DNA from: Tissierellia bacterium | GTDB taxonomy: Bacteria; Bacillota; Clostridia; Tissierellales; Dethiosulfatibacteraceae | Assembly (NCBI GenBank): GCA_007116605.1 | Contig: SKID01000153.1 | Coordinates: 1 to 8,778, forward strand | Length of the DNA stretch: 8,778 nt | Reading direction: 5' to 3' | Shown here: one piece after another, positions 1 to 5,431 of the stretch | Layout of the letters: every line of letters starts with the position of its first letter | How positions within the stretch are numbered: position 1 is the first letter of the stretch | Notes under the pieces: generated by a model | Told to the model about the DNA's origin: nothing | Database searches by the model: none | What the model saw: the letters and a program-made list of their open reading frames with translations, nothing else | Position numbers and translations under genes: made by a program

Positions 1-151
1 CAGTAATTCCAGAAACTTGTACAGCTAGGTTTTCGAGCTTTCCTAAGCTGCCAACAGGTTTCACAAGATGGTCAATACGGTTACGAGATTGCTCCATAAT
101 CTGTTCATTTAAAGGTGTGATTTTGTCTAGTGTTTCTTTTAATAATTTCAT
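1..151 (-). CDS. cobT: Nicotinate-nucleotide--dimethylbenzimidazole phosphoribosyltransferase, N-terminal fragment (runs off the window)
   Basis: Only the first 50 codons are present; the gene continues beyond position 1. The translation contains an Asn-Arg-x-Asp segment, then KPVGSLGKLENLA and a V-S-G-I-T segment at residues 31-50. This matches the conserved CobT N-terminus, in which a Lys-Pro-x-Gly-Ser-Leu-Gly stretch precedes an L-E-x-L-A-x-Q motif. CobT transfers phosphoribose from nicotinate mononucleotide to 5,6-dimethylbenzimidazole (or another base) to make alpha-ribazole phosphate for the lower ligand of cobalamin, in the cytoplasm. The start is ATG at 151, with a GGAGG at 156-160 just upstream. 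A cobalamin riboswitch lies immediately upstream, which independently supports a B12-pathway gene. Further cobalamin genes probably follow to the left, outside the window. Confidence 0.9.
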   Translation of the reverse strand, partial: MKLLKETLDKITPLNEQIMEQSRNRIDHLVKPVGSLGKLENLAVQVSGIT

Positions 152-181
152 AAGGCCTCCTAATATTTCTTAAAATTGATA

Positions 182-216
182 TAAAAAAAGTTCATACTTA
201 ACAAAGTATGAACTTT
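182..216 (-). terminator. Intrinsic terminator of the cobT riboswitch (expression platform)
   Basis: A perfect 13-bp inverted repeat (187-199 with 204-216) surrounds a 4-nt loop. On the minus strand it is followed directly by a run of seven U (positions 189-183). It lies between the aptamer and the cobT ribosome binding site, so it fits a transcription-attenuation platform: with cobalamin bound the terminator would form and cobT would be off. The competing antiterminator was not resolved. Confidence 0.88.
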
Positions 217-410
217 CCATCGTCCAAACGACATCTTTTTTGCTTAGAAAAAGATTAAACTTCTTAGGCAGGTCTCCTGACTCAGACATACATTCTAATC
301 GCCTTCCCCTTTCGAGTGGCAATTGATCAGAACTGTTCTTTACAGTGGCGGGCCCGTTCTGGATTTTCACCAGATTCCCTATTCTCCATGATGGCACCTA
401 GAAGATGTAT
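217..410 (-). promoter_or_regulatory. Cobalamin (adenosylcobalamin-type) riboswitch aptamer
   Basis: Read on the minus strand, the sequence has the hallmark blocks of the cobalamin riboswitch in order: AGGTGCC (399-393), GGGAATCTGGTGAAAATCCA around 379-360, the B12 box GCCACTG (349-343) within a GGCCCGCCACTGTAA context, and a GAGTCAGGAGACCTGCC segment (284-268). The aptamer binds a cobalamin and regulates B12 synthesis or uptake genes. Here it leads into an intrinsic terminator and then cobT, so regulation is most likely by premature termination. The exact 5' boundary is approximate. A 75-codon open frame across it is incidental. Confidence 0.95.
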
Positions 411-423
411 TCAACTCTATTTC

Positions 424-452
424 ATTATAGTGAATGGATAAAAATATGTCAA
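424..452 (-). promoter_or_regulatory. Promoter of the cobT riboswitch transcript
   Basis: On the minus strand there is an exact TTGACA -35 box (452-447), a 17-nt spacer and an exact TATAAT -10 box (429-424). This is a full sigma-A consensus. Transcription would start near 417, just before the cobalamin aptamer. Confidence 0.9.
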
Positions 453-458
453 TACTCT

Positions 459-487
459 TTGCATATCTTGAGGTTTCATTGTAAAAT
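459..487 (+). promoter_or_regulatory. Promoter of the chromate transporter pair
   Basis: TTGCAT at 459-464 and TAAAAT at 482-487 are separated by 17 nt, a good sigma-A match. Transcription would start near 494, giving a leader of roughly 23 nt before the ATG at 517. Its -35 box lies only 6 bp from the -35 box of the divergent cobT promoter, so the two polymerases would bind back to back. Confidence 0.7.
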
Positions 488-516
488 AATAGAGGTGTTG
501 GTAGAAAGGAAAGCAG

Positions 517-1056
517 ATGAGTAAATTATTAGAAATTTATTGGACATTTTTTAAAATGGGAGCGGTAACATTTGGTGGCGGTTATGCCATGTTTCCAATC
601 TTGCAAAGAGAAATTGTTGAAAATAAAAAGTGGATAGAACAAGAGGAAATCGTAGATTATTATGCAATCAGTCAAGGATTGCCGGGGATCATAGCGGTCA
701 ATGTGGCCATATTTATTGGATGGAGACAAAAGAAAGTATTAGGTGGTGTGGCTGCTGCATTAGGTGTTGTTAGTCCGGGAGCTATTATTATTACTTTTAT
801 TGCCATGTTTTTGAGTAATTTCCAAGAAAACATTTGGGTGAGACATGCTTTTGCAGGCGTTGCGGTATGTGTGGCAGCATTGATACTAGATGCAGTGCGG
901 AATCTATGGAAAAAGGGAGTCACTAACAACTTGGGTATTCTACTCTTTACTGGCATGTTTATAGGCATTGAGTTTACAAATATTTCACCAGTCTTTTTTA
1001 TTGTCACAGCAGCTATCATTGGTATCATGGTTAAAAAGGCGGTGTTGAAAAAATGA
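517..1056 (+). CDS. Chromate transporter, short CHR-domain subunit (first of a pair)
   Basis: A 179-residue integral membrane protein of the CHR (ChrA) superfamily in the short, single-domain form. Visible family motifs are Phe-Gly-Gly-Gly-Tyr-Ala-Met at 19-25, a Q-x-x-P-G segment at 53-57 followed by Asn62, and Ser-Pro-Gly at 86-88. Hydrophobic segments follow at about 76-100, 108-125, 138-152 and 156-172. Full-length ChrA has two such domains in one chain; short CHR proteins occur as adjacent pairs that act together, and characterised examples in Bacillus confer chromate resistance by efflux. The true substrate may be another oxyanion or sulfate analogue, since many clostridial copies are untested. 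An AAAGGA ribosome binding site at 505-510 supports the ATG at 517. The gene ends in a 4-bp ATGA overlap with its partner. Confidence 0.9.
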   Translation: MSKLLEIYWTFFKMGAVTFGGGYAMFPILQREIVENKKWIEQEEIVDYYAISQGLPGIIAVNVAIFIGWRQKKVLGGVAAALGVVSPGAIIITFIAMFLSNFQENIWVRHAFAGVAVCVAALILDAVRNLWKKGVTNNLGILLFTGMFIGIEFTNISPVFFIVTAAIIGIMVKKAVLKK

Positions 1057-1619
1057 TGATATATTGGCAATTATTTTATGAGTTTTTTAAAATAGGATTG
1101 TTTGCAGTGGGTGGTGGAATGGCCACATTACCTTTTCTAAGACATTTGTCTGCAGCTACAGGCTGGTATCCTGAATCATTTATAATTGATATGATTGCCA
1201 TATCAGAGTCTACTCCAGGTCCCATTGGAATTAATATGGCAACGTATGTAGGATATCATGTAGGGGGCATATTGGGAGGTTTAGTTGCAACTCTGGGATT
1301 GGTTATGCCATCAATTATTATTGTGGTCTTAGTTTCCAAGTATTTATCTCGATTTAGCAAAAGTCCTTATGTAGAATATGCTTTTAGTGGAATCAGACCA
1401 GCTGTAACGGGTTTAATTGCTGCAGCAGGTTATAGTATCATGAAACTGTCTATCTTTCAAACAAGGGTTTATGGGGAGACAGGAAACTTAATGGATTTGG
1501 TGGATTTTCGCAAACTGGTCTATTTCGGCGTGGTGTTTTATTTAATTCTCAGATTCAAAAAACATCCCATACTTTATATTGTGGCCTCTGCATTAATTGG
1601 GATTGCTTTTAGATTTTAG
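1053..1619 (+). CDS. Chromate transporter, short CHR-domain subunit (second of a pair)
   Basis: A 188-residue membrane protein, the partner of the preceding gene. It carries the C-type version of the CHR signature: V-G-G-G-M-A-T-L-P at 19-27, E-S-T-P-G-P-I-G-I-N at 52-61 leading to A-T-Y-V-G-Y, and G-I-R-P-A-V-T-G at 113-120. Hydrophobic helices follow to the C-terminus, with a polar loop around 136-153. The start overlaps the upstream stop (ATGA at 1053-1056), so translation is probably coupled; an adjacent second ATG at 1056 could also serve, and GGCGGTG at 1038-1044 can act as ribosome binding site. The two proteins presumably form an antiparallel heterodimer, as proposed for paired short CHR proteins. 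The convergent pcm gene ends only 9 bp downstream. Confidence 0.9.
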   Translation: MMIYWQLFYEFFKIGLFAVGGGMATLPFLRHLSAATGWYPESFIIDMIAISESTPGPIGINMATYVGYHVGGILGGLVATLGLVMPSIIIVVLVSKYLSRFSKSPYVEYAFSGIRPAVTGLIAAAGYSIMKLSIFQTRVYGETGNLMDLVDFRKLVYFGVVFYLILRFKKHPILYIVASALIGIAFRF

Positions 1620-1628
1620 TAGGATATA

Positions 1629-2207
1629 TTAATACCTTCCAAGAAGGGGGACAAAACGCACAGCTCCATGAGATTCAGTGCGAACGTCCCCTTTTTCGTT
1701 TTTGAAAACGATCGTTAGTTGCTGGATATCAGATTTTCCAACAGGGAGTACCATCAAGCCAGGACTGTTTAACTGGTCGATAAGTGGCTGAGGAATATGT
1801 TTAGCAGCGGCAGTGACTAGGATGCGATCAAAGGGTGAAAATTCCTTCCAACCAATGGATCCATCATCAAGTTTAAACCTAATATTTGGATAACCCATTA
1901 ATTTCAAACGGTTTTCTGCCTTATAAAACAACTCTGGTATCCTTTCTATAGTAAAAACCTCTTGTGAGAACTCAGCTAATAGGGCAGTTTGATAACCACT
2001 ACCTGTACCAATTTCTAAGGTGCGAGCAGATGGAAATAAGTTTAACATTTGTGTCATTTTCAATACCAAAGAAGGCTGAGAGATAGTTTGACCATAACCA
2101 ATAGGTAAAGGAATATCTTCATGACTGAGAGATTGATTTTTCTCCATAAAAAGAGACCGATCTAACTGATTGTAGAAGGATAAGATTTTTTCATTCAATA
2201 ACATCAT
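1629..2207 (-). CDS. pcm: Protein-L-isoaspartate O-methyltransferase
   Basis: A 192-residue cytoplasmic S-adenosylmethionine-dependent methyltransferase. It methylates L-isoaspartyl (and D-aspartyl) residues that form as proteins age, starting their repair. Diagnostic features are P-x-G-Y-G-Q-T-I-S-Q-P at 35-45 (substrate-binding signature of the family), the SAM-binding motif I L-E-I-G-T-G-S-G-Y at 64-72, acidic motif I-E-R around 87-89, D-D-G at 114-116, and F-D-R-I-L-V-T-A-A at 126-134. The C-terminal R-F-V-P-L motif (184-188) is also typical. Length is slightly shorter than the usual 205-215. GGAGGT at 2211-2216 precedes two tandem ATGs; it is 3 nt from the first (2207) and 6 nt from the second (2204), so the true start may be one codon later. 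It lies 56 bp after the CHAD-domain gene with no terminator between, so the two are probably cotranscribed. Confidence 0.93.
   Translation of the reverse strand: MMLLNEKILSFYNQLDRSLFMEKNQSLSHEDIPLPIGYGQTISQPSLVLKMTQMLNLFPSARTLEIGTGSGYQTALLAEFSQEVFTIERIPELFYKAENRLKLMGYPNIRFKLDDGSIGWKEFSPFDRILVTAAAKHIPQPLIDQLNSPGLMVLPVGKSDIQQLTIVFKNEKGDVRTESHGAVRFVPLLGRY
1645..1696 (+). terminator. Probable intrinsic terminator of the CHR gene pair, inside the 3' end of the convergent gene
   Basis: An outer stem GGGGAC/GTCCCC (1647-1652 with 1686-1691, extendable by G-T and A-T pairs) encloses a small internal loop. Inside is a second stem CGCAC/GTGCG (1657-1661 with 1678-1682), topped by a small CTC/GAG hairpin (1664-1672). 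On the plus strand it is followed by TTTTT (1692-1696). On the minus strand the sequence after the stem is not U-rich, so it suits plus-strand transcripts. Confidence 0.6.
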
Positions 2208-2263
2208 TTTACCTCCATCAGATACTCTAGAATATACTTCATAATATCGCTACCCCTTTTGTC

Positions 2264-3103
2264 TTAATTAATCACATCCCACAGGGATAATAGTTGGAAT
2301 CTTTGATCATAGAAATTTTTGGACAAAGTGATCATTCTTTCTTCTATCCAAGAGAACAAAATTGGATTGACTGCTTCAGACTCATCTTTTTCAAATAATT
2401 CAAGGAATGCGATTAATACAGCTAAATCTTGTATTTCTCCTAAATATTCTTGAAGTTCCTTCAATTTTACAAGCTGATCTTGATATATAGGAGATAAGAG
2501 TTGTAAAATCTCAAGTTGGTATCTGAAATTTTTCAATGGGATTCGAATATCGTGAAAAGTGTCGATCACTTTTTCATCTAAATGGTAGAGTTTTTCAATC
2601 ACTTTCAGAAAACTGACATTGAGACTTTGGTAATAACAAGAAAGATCATGTAAGGTCAATAATGTGTCATGGGTGAGTTCGAAAGTGTGATTGATGATGA
2701 ACGAGACATTTTCCAGATCTTTTTCCGATAGGTTTTCTGATAATTGTAATTCGTTATTTGAAATAATAGATGAAAAAAATAGACTTAAATGGCTTAAATC
2801 CACATTGAGATCAGGAGGGAGTCTATTATTAAGATAATCATGTGAGACATGACTGTCTCGGGTAGCACTAAACTTTCTTTGGATTTTTTTAAGGGTTCTT
2901 TTATATTTAGAAAGCTGATTTACATGGGCAGGTGTTAGAATAGCAACCGTTGATAAGGCAGACATTAGGCGGCGTAAAGACACACGACAATCATGGACTG
3001 CTTTTTCTTCCACTTTTATTAGGCAGACGTTGAGGTTTTTTTCATAAGTTTTATGAGACTCTTCAAAATACTTTTTAAGGGAGATACTAGAAAAATGATC
3101 CAA
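2264..3103 (-). CDS. CHAD domain-containing protein
   Basis: A 279-residue, mostly alpha-helical cytoplasmic protein with both halves of the CHAD (conserved histidine alpha-helical domain) signature: V-H-D-C-R-V-S-L-R-R at 36-45 and F-H-D-I-R-I-P-L-K-N-F-R-Y at 183-195, then L-G-E-I-Q-D-L at 221-227. The basic residues and histidines of these repeats line a pore-like surface that binds inorganic polyphosphate in characterised CHAD proteins. No CYTH triphosphatase domain or other catalytic part is present, so this is a stand-alone CHAD protein and its function is not established. The start is TTG at 3103, chosen because GGGGTGA (3115-3109) sits 5-6 nt upstream and no nearby ATG has a ribosome binding site. 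It leads the transcription unit with pcm. Confidence 0.85.
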   Translation of the reverse strand: MDHFSSISLKKYFEESHKTYEKNLNVCLIKVEEKAVHDCRVSLRRLMSALSTVAILTPAHVNQLSKYKRTLKKIQRKFSATRDSHVSHDYLNNRLPPDLNVDLSHLSLFFSSIISNNELQLSENLSEKDLENVSFIINHTFELTHDTLLTLHDLSCYYQSLNVSFLKVIEKLYHLDEKVIDTFHDIRIPLKNFRYQLEILQLLSPIYQDQLVKLKELQEYLGEIQDLAVLIAFLELFEKDESEAVNPILFSWIEERMITLSKNFYDQRFQLLSLWDVIN

Positions 3104-3124
3104 AAAATCACCCCACTTTTTTTA

Positions 3125-3153
3125 ATTTTACCAGAGTATGTTGCAGGTGTAAA
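3125..3153 (-). promoter_or_regulatory. Promoter of the CHAD-pcm unit
   Basis: On the minus strand TTTACA (3153-3148) and TAAAAT (3130-3125) are separated by 17 nt. This is a good sigma-A match about 22 nt upstream of the TTG start codon. Confidence 0.7.
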
Positions 3154-3203
3154 GAAAATGACTTTTTAGCAAAAAAACAGTAGATATTTTTTTGAAATCG
3201 TTT

Positions 3204-3209
3204 TATAAT
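3204..3209 (+). promoter_or_regulatory. Possible -10 box for the acidic small protein gene
   Basis: An exact TATAAT lies about 38 nt upstream of the TTG start at 3247. The hexamer 17 nt upstream (TAGATA, 3181-3186) is a poor -35 box, and a TTGAAA at 3192 is too close, so this is only a weak prediction. Confidence 0.35.
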
Positions 3210-3246
3210 TATTTTGCATTTATATTTTTTAAAAGGAGTGGAATTC

Positions 3247-3504
3247 TTGAAAAGTATTTACGAATCTAGTCTTAAGGATTGGAAAAAACTGATCAAATCT
3301 CTAGACAAAAACAATGACATTGATTTTGAAACATTTAGAGATTGTGTTCATGATTATTTTGACGATGTTGAAGAAAGGCTTGTAAACAATTTGTGTGACT
3401 ATTTTGCAGATGACTTAGGAGCTTATTCTGATGTAGAGCTAAGAGATTTAAGTGAAGAAGAGATTGAGTCAGTCATTGAATACTTAAAAGAATCAAATCT
3501 GTAA
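3247..3504 (+). CDS. Small acidic protein of unknown function (85 residues)
   Basis: Not recognised. The chosen start is TTG at 3247: GGAGTG at 3235-3240 is 6 nt upstream, whereas the longer frame from a TTG at 3214 has no ribosome binding site and would place the good one inside the gene. The 85-residue product is soluble and strongly acidic (24 Asp/Glu against 10 Lys/Arg). It has a basic N-terminal stretch (residues 10-21, K-D-W-K-K-L-I-K), two cysteines near the middle, aromatic-acidic repeats of the D-Y-F-D-D and D-Y-F-A-D-D type, and a Glu-rich predicted helix at 66-82. It has no signal peptide, membrane segment or metal motif. It is divergent from the CHAD gene and followed by its own terminator, so it is a single-gene unit. 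Coding is supported by the ribosome binding site, the flanking signals and the composition. Confidence 0.7.
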   Translation: MKSIYESSLKDWKKLIKSLDKNNDIDFETFRDCVHDYFDDVEERLVNNLCDYFADDLGAYSDVELRDLSEEEIESVIEYLKESNL

Positions 3505-3520
3505 ACGCAGGTTTTGTAAA

Positions 3521-3569
3521 GCCTATTTGATTAATGTGAAGTCAAAGTAGTGCAATAGTAGAAATAGGC
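3521..3569 (+). repeat. Inverted repeat after the acidic protein gene
   Basis: GCCTATTT at 3521-3528 is the exact reverse complement of AAATAGGC at 3562-3569, separated by 33 nt. It lies between the stop codon of the small acidic protein and the terminator. It could be a 3'-UTR stem or a binding site; chance is not excluded. Confidence 0.35.
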
Positions 3570-3596
3570 GAAAATTTTGAGTGGTTAAAGTAAAAG

Positions 3597-3630
3597 AAAA
3601 AGTGTTTTCAGAACAATGAAGACACTTTTT
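3597..3630. terminator. Bidirectional intrinsic terminator between convergent genes
   Basis: Arms 3597-3609 and 3618-3630 pair over 13 bp with one G-T pair around an 8-nt loop. The arms carry AAAAA at one end and TTTTT at the other, so a U-tract follows the stem in both directions. It can end both the small acidic protein transcript (plus) and the hydroxyacid dehydrogenase transcript (minus). Confidence 0.85.
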
Positions 3631-3647
3631 CTTGTGATAATAGATCG

Positions 3648-4592
3648 TTAATAACCTGCATCAAATTGATAGAGATTAATAAGGGGCTGACTATTTTTAT
3701 AACGAATCAAATTATCTTTGACGATAGGATAAGCCTTTTGCATATAATAAATATTCGGTCCGCACATATGAGGTGTGATCACTAAGTTTTCTAATGACCA
3801 AAAAGGATGACTTTCTGGTAGAGGCTCTACTTTAAAAACATCTGATATATACATTCTAAATAGTTTGTTTTTTAGGGCATGCAAAAGATCTATTTCGTTA
3901 ACTGTTTGACCACGTCCCATATTAATCATAACAGCATCCTTTTTCATAGCTTCGAAAAAAGAACGATCAATAATTTCATGTGTAGATGAAGTATGAGGTA
4001 ACAAGTTGATGATATAATCACATTGCCTTGCAATCAAATGCATTTTGTCTAAACCATAAACTGCTTCTACCCCTTCAAGTTCGGAAGGGGTTCTTTTGAT
4101 GCCATAAGTTTTCATACCAAAGACAGAAGCTTTATTTGCAATAGATTGACCAATGGAACCCAGTCCAATAATCCCTAGTTTTTTGCCAAATATTTCATCT
4201 TGAGGGATGTTTCGATCCCAGGTCTGCTTTGATTGATTCAAAATCATGCGATCGATTCTACGAGCAGCTAAAATCATCATACTGATGGCATATTCAGACA
4301 TATGGTGTTGGTGAATACCTCTTCCTGTTGTAAGCGTAATCCTTTTTTTAAGGATGGTATCTAAAGGAAATGTATCCACTCCTGCTGAAAGGGCTTGAAT
4401 CCATTTAAGAGATTGGCAGGGTTCCAATTCATCTTTTTTTAATAGCATGGTAACTAATACTTCTGCATTAATGATTTCCTGTTGGAATTCTTCCTTGGAG
4501 TTAACAAAAACAATCTCATCTTTTGGGAAATCATCTGCTAATTGTTTAAATGCACTTCCTAGAAATGGAAAAGTCGATACAACAATTTTCAT
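3648..4592 (-). CDS. D-2-hydroxyacid dehydrogenase (NAD(P)-dependent)
   Basis: A 314-residue cytoplasmic oxidoreductase that interconverts a 2-keto acid and a D-2-hydroxy acid. The catalytic domain is split around a Rossmann domain: nucleotide-binding G-L-G-S-I-G at 143-148, and the family's Arg/Glu/His catalytic set at Arg227 (N-M-G-R-G), Glu256 (D-V-F-K-V-E-P) and His285 (I-T-P-H). After the second beta strand the sequence reads G-I-K-R-T (164-168), with Lys-Arg where NAD-specific members have Asp; this suggests NADPH, as in GhrA-like glyoxylate/hydroxypyruvate reductases, but is inference. The substrate cannot be fixed; annotation as phosphoglycerate dehydrogenase would be unjustified because the regulatory domain is absent. 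The N-terminus M-K-I-V-V-S-T fits the family start, but there is no clear Shine-Dalgarno before ATG 4592; a short hairpin occupies that place. Single-gene unit with terminators at both ends. Confidence 0.9.
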   Translation of the reverse strand: MKIVVSTFPFLGSAFKQLADDFPKDEIVFVNSKEEFQQEIINAEVLVTMLLKKDELEPCQSLKWIQALSAGVDTFPLDTILKKRITLTTGRGIHQHHMSEYAISMMILAARRIDRMILNQSKQTWDRNIPQDEIFGKKLGIIGLGSIGQSIANKASVFGMKTYGIKRTPSELEGVEAVYGLDKMHLIARQCDYIINLLPHTSSTHEIIDRSFFEAMKKDAVMINMGRGQTVNEIDLLHALKNKLFRMYISDVFKVEPLPESHPFWSLENLVITPHMCGPNIYYMQKAYPIVKDNLIRYKNSQPLINLYQFDAGY

Positions 4593-4598
4593 AGCTAC

Positions 4599-4619
4599 TA
4601 AGCAAGGATTATTTGCTTA
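4599..4619 (-). promoter_or_regulatory. Leader hairpin directly before the dehydrogenase start codon
   Basis: TAAGCAA (4599-4605) and TTGCTTA (4613-4619) form a perfect 7-bp stem with a 7-nt loop, only 6 nt upstream of ATG 4592. No Shine-Dalgarno is visible between it and the start codon, so the hairpin occupies the region where ribosomes would bind. It may affect translation; a role is inferred, not shown. Confidence 0.4.
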
Positions 4620-4651
4620 ACTGATACATGAGTTCATAAGATGTAAGATCA

Positions 4652-4680
4652 ATTAAATGCGCTAATATTTAACCTTGCAA
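4652..4680 (-). promoter_or_regulatory. Promoter of the hydroxyacid dehydrogenase gene
   Basis: On the minus strand TTGCAA (4680-4675), a 17-nt spacer and TTTAAT (4657-4652) form a reasonable sigma-A promoter. Transcription would begin near 4645, giving a leader of about 53 nt that contains the hairpin. An AGGAGG (4681-4686) just upstream of the -35 box has no usable open frame after it. Confidence 0.55.
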
Positions 4681-4699
4681 CCTCCTTTTTAGTTATACA

Positions 4700-4738
4700 A
4701 AAAAATAATTGAAATCACTTTTGGAAAGTGATTTCAAT
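4700..4738 (-). terminator. Intrinsic terminator after the L25 gene
   Basis: Perfect 14-bp arms (4708-4721 with 4725-4738) enclose a 3-nt loop. On the minus strand the stem is followed by TTATTTTTTT. It lies 7 nt beyond the L25 stop codon. Confidence 0.92.
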
Positions 4739-4744
4739 AGATTA

Positions 4745-5365
4745 TTATTGGTCGTCGTCACTACCAATTAAAACAGGTTCTTTTTCTTCATCATCACCTG
4801 CATCATCATCTTCATCCTCTTCAACAACTCTAGCTGCCGATAATGAGACAATAACTGCATCATCGTCTTCTAAGACGGTTACGCCTTCAGCAAAAGTGAT
4901 GTCTTTGATACTAATACTATTACCAATAGTCAAATTTGCCACATCAACTTCAATGTTTCTTGGAATGATATTGGCAGCACACTCTAGATATATTTCATCT
5001 AATTGTCTAACCAATGCACCATCTTGTGGTACTGAGTCTGTGTTTAACAACAGTACAGGTACAGAAACTTGCAGTTTCTGGTCTTTACTAATTTGGTAAA
5101 GGTCAAGGTGCATCACCCAGCCTTTTAAGGGGTCGCGTTGAACTTCTTTGATAATTGCATCAGTCTCTTTTCCACTTAGACTAAGTTCAATAATCGCATT
5201 TTCACCAAGGGTTTTTATTACTTTGTCTATTTCTTTTCTGCTAATAGATATGTTTTCAGGTGTTTTATTTTTTCCGTAAAGAACGGCAGGGACGATATCT
5301 TCATTTCTTAAACGATTTGAAACGCGTGAGCCTGTCATGTCTCTTGGAATACAACTAATTTTCAT
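4745..5365 (-). CDS. rplY: 50S ribosomal protein L25 / general stress protein Ctc
   Basis: A 206-residue two-domain L25 of the Ctc/TL5 type. The N-terminal domain (about 1-90), with the R-x-x-x-x-x-x-P-A-V-L-Y-G-K segment at 23-33 and the V-Q-R-D-P-L motif around 114-119 of the aligned region, binds 5S rRNA in the large subunit. The C-terminal beta domain (about 95-182) includes V-P-V and the I-P-R-x-I-E-V-D-V segment. The last 24 residues form a very acidic tail with runs of Glu and Asp, longer and more acidic than in the minimal family. In Bacillus the Ctc form is a stress-induced protein. GGAGG at 5373-5377 is 7 nt before ATG 5365. It has its own promoter inside the end of the OsmC-like gene and a strong terminator; read-through from the upstream genes is possible because no terminator separates them. 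Confidence 0.93.
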   Translation of the reverse strand: MKISCIPRDMTGSRVSNRLRNEDIVPAVLYGKNKTPENISISRKEIDKVIKTLGENAIIELSLSGKETDAIIKEVQRDPLKGWVMHLDLYQISKDQKLQVSVPVLLLNTDSVPQDGALVRQLDEIYLECAANIIPRNIEVDVANLTIGNSISIKDITFAEGVTVLEDDDAVIVSLSAARVVEEDEDDDAGDDEEKEPVLIGSDDDQ

Positions 5366-5402
5366 ATTTATTCCTCCTATCTATAGATGCAAAATCTTAT
5401 CA

Positions 5403-5431
5403 ATTATATCATGTTTTCTAATAAAACTCAA
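5403..5431 (-). promoter_or_regulatory. Promoter of the L25/ctc gene
   Basis: On the minus strand TTGAGT (5431-5426), a 17-nt spacer and an exact TATAAT (5408-5403). The -35 box and most of the spacer lie within the final codons of the OsmC-like gene. The elements fit sigma-A; no clear sigma-B promoter pattern was seen. Confidence 0.75.

Noticed and set aside
170..397. 75-codon open frame on the minus strand
   Set aside because: It lies exactly on the cobalamin riboswitch and its terminator, whose conserved blocks explain the sequence. There is no ribosome binding site.
529..1070. Two antisense open frames (529-729 and 672-1070, minus)
   Set aside because: They are shadows of the CHR-domain genes, which show clear motifs, start signals and overlap. 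The antisense products resemble nothing known.
3211..3226. TATATT-type sequence as -10 box of the acidic protein gene
   Set aside because: The nearest TTGAAA is 23 nt away, and the start site would fall on the ribosome binding site.
3214..3246. Upstream TTG start for the acidic protein, giving 96 residues
   Set aside because: It has no ribosome binding site, overlaps the predicted promoter region and would bury the good GGAGTG inside the gene. The TTG at 3247 is preferred.
4728..5099. Serine-rich open frame on the plus strand
   Set aside because: It is the antisense of the acidic tail of L25: GAT/GAA runs read in reverse give Ser codons. The low complexity is a by-product.
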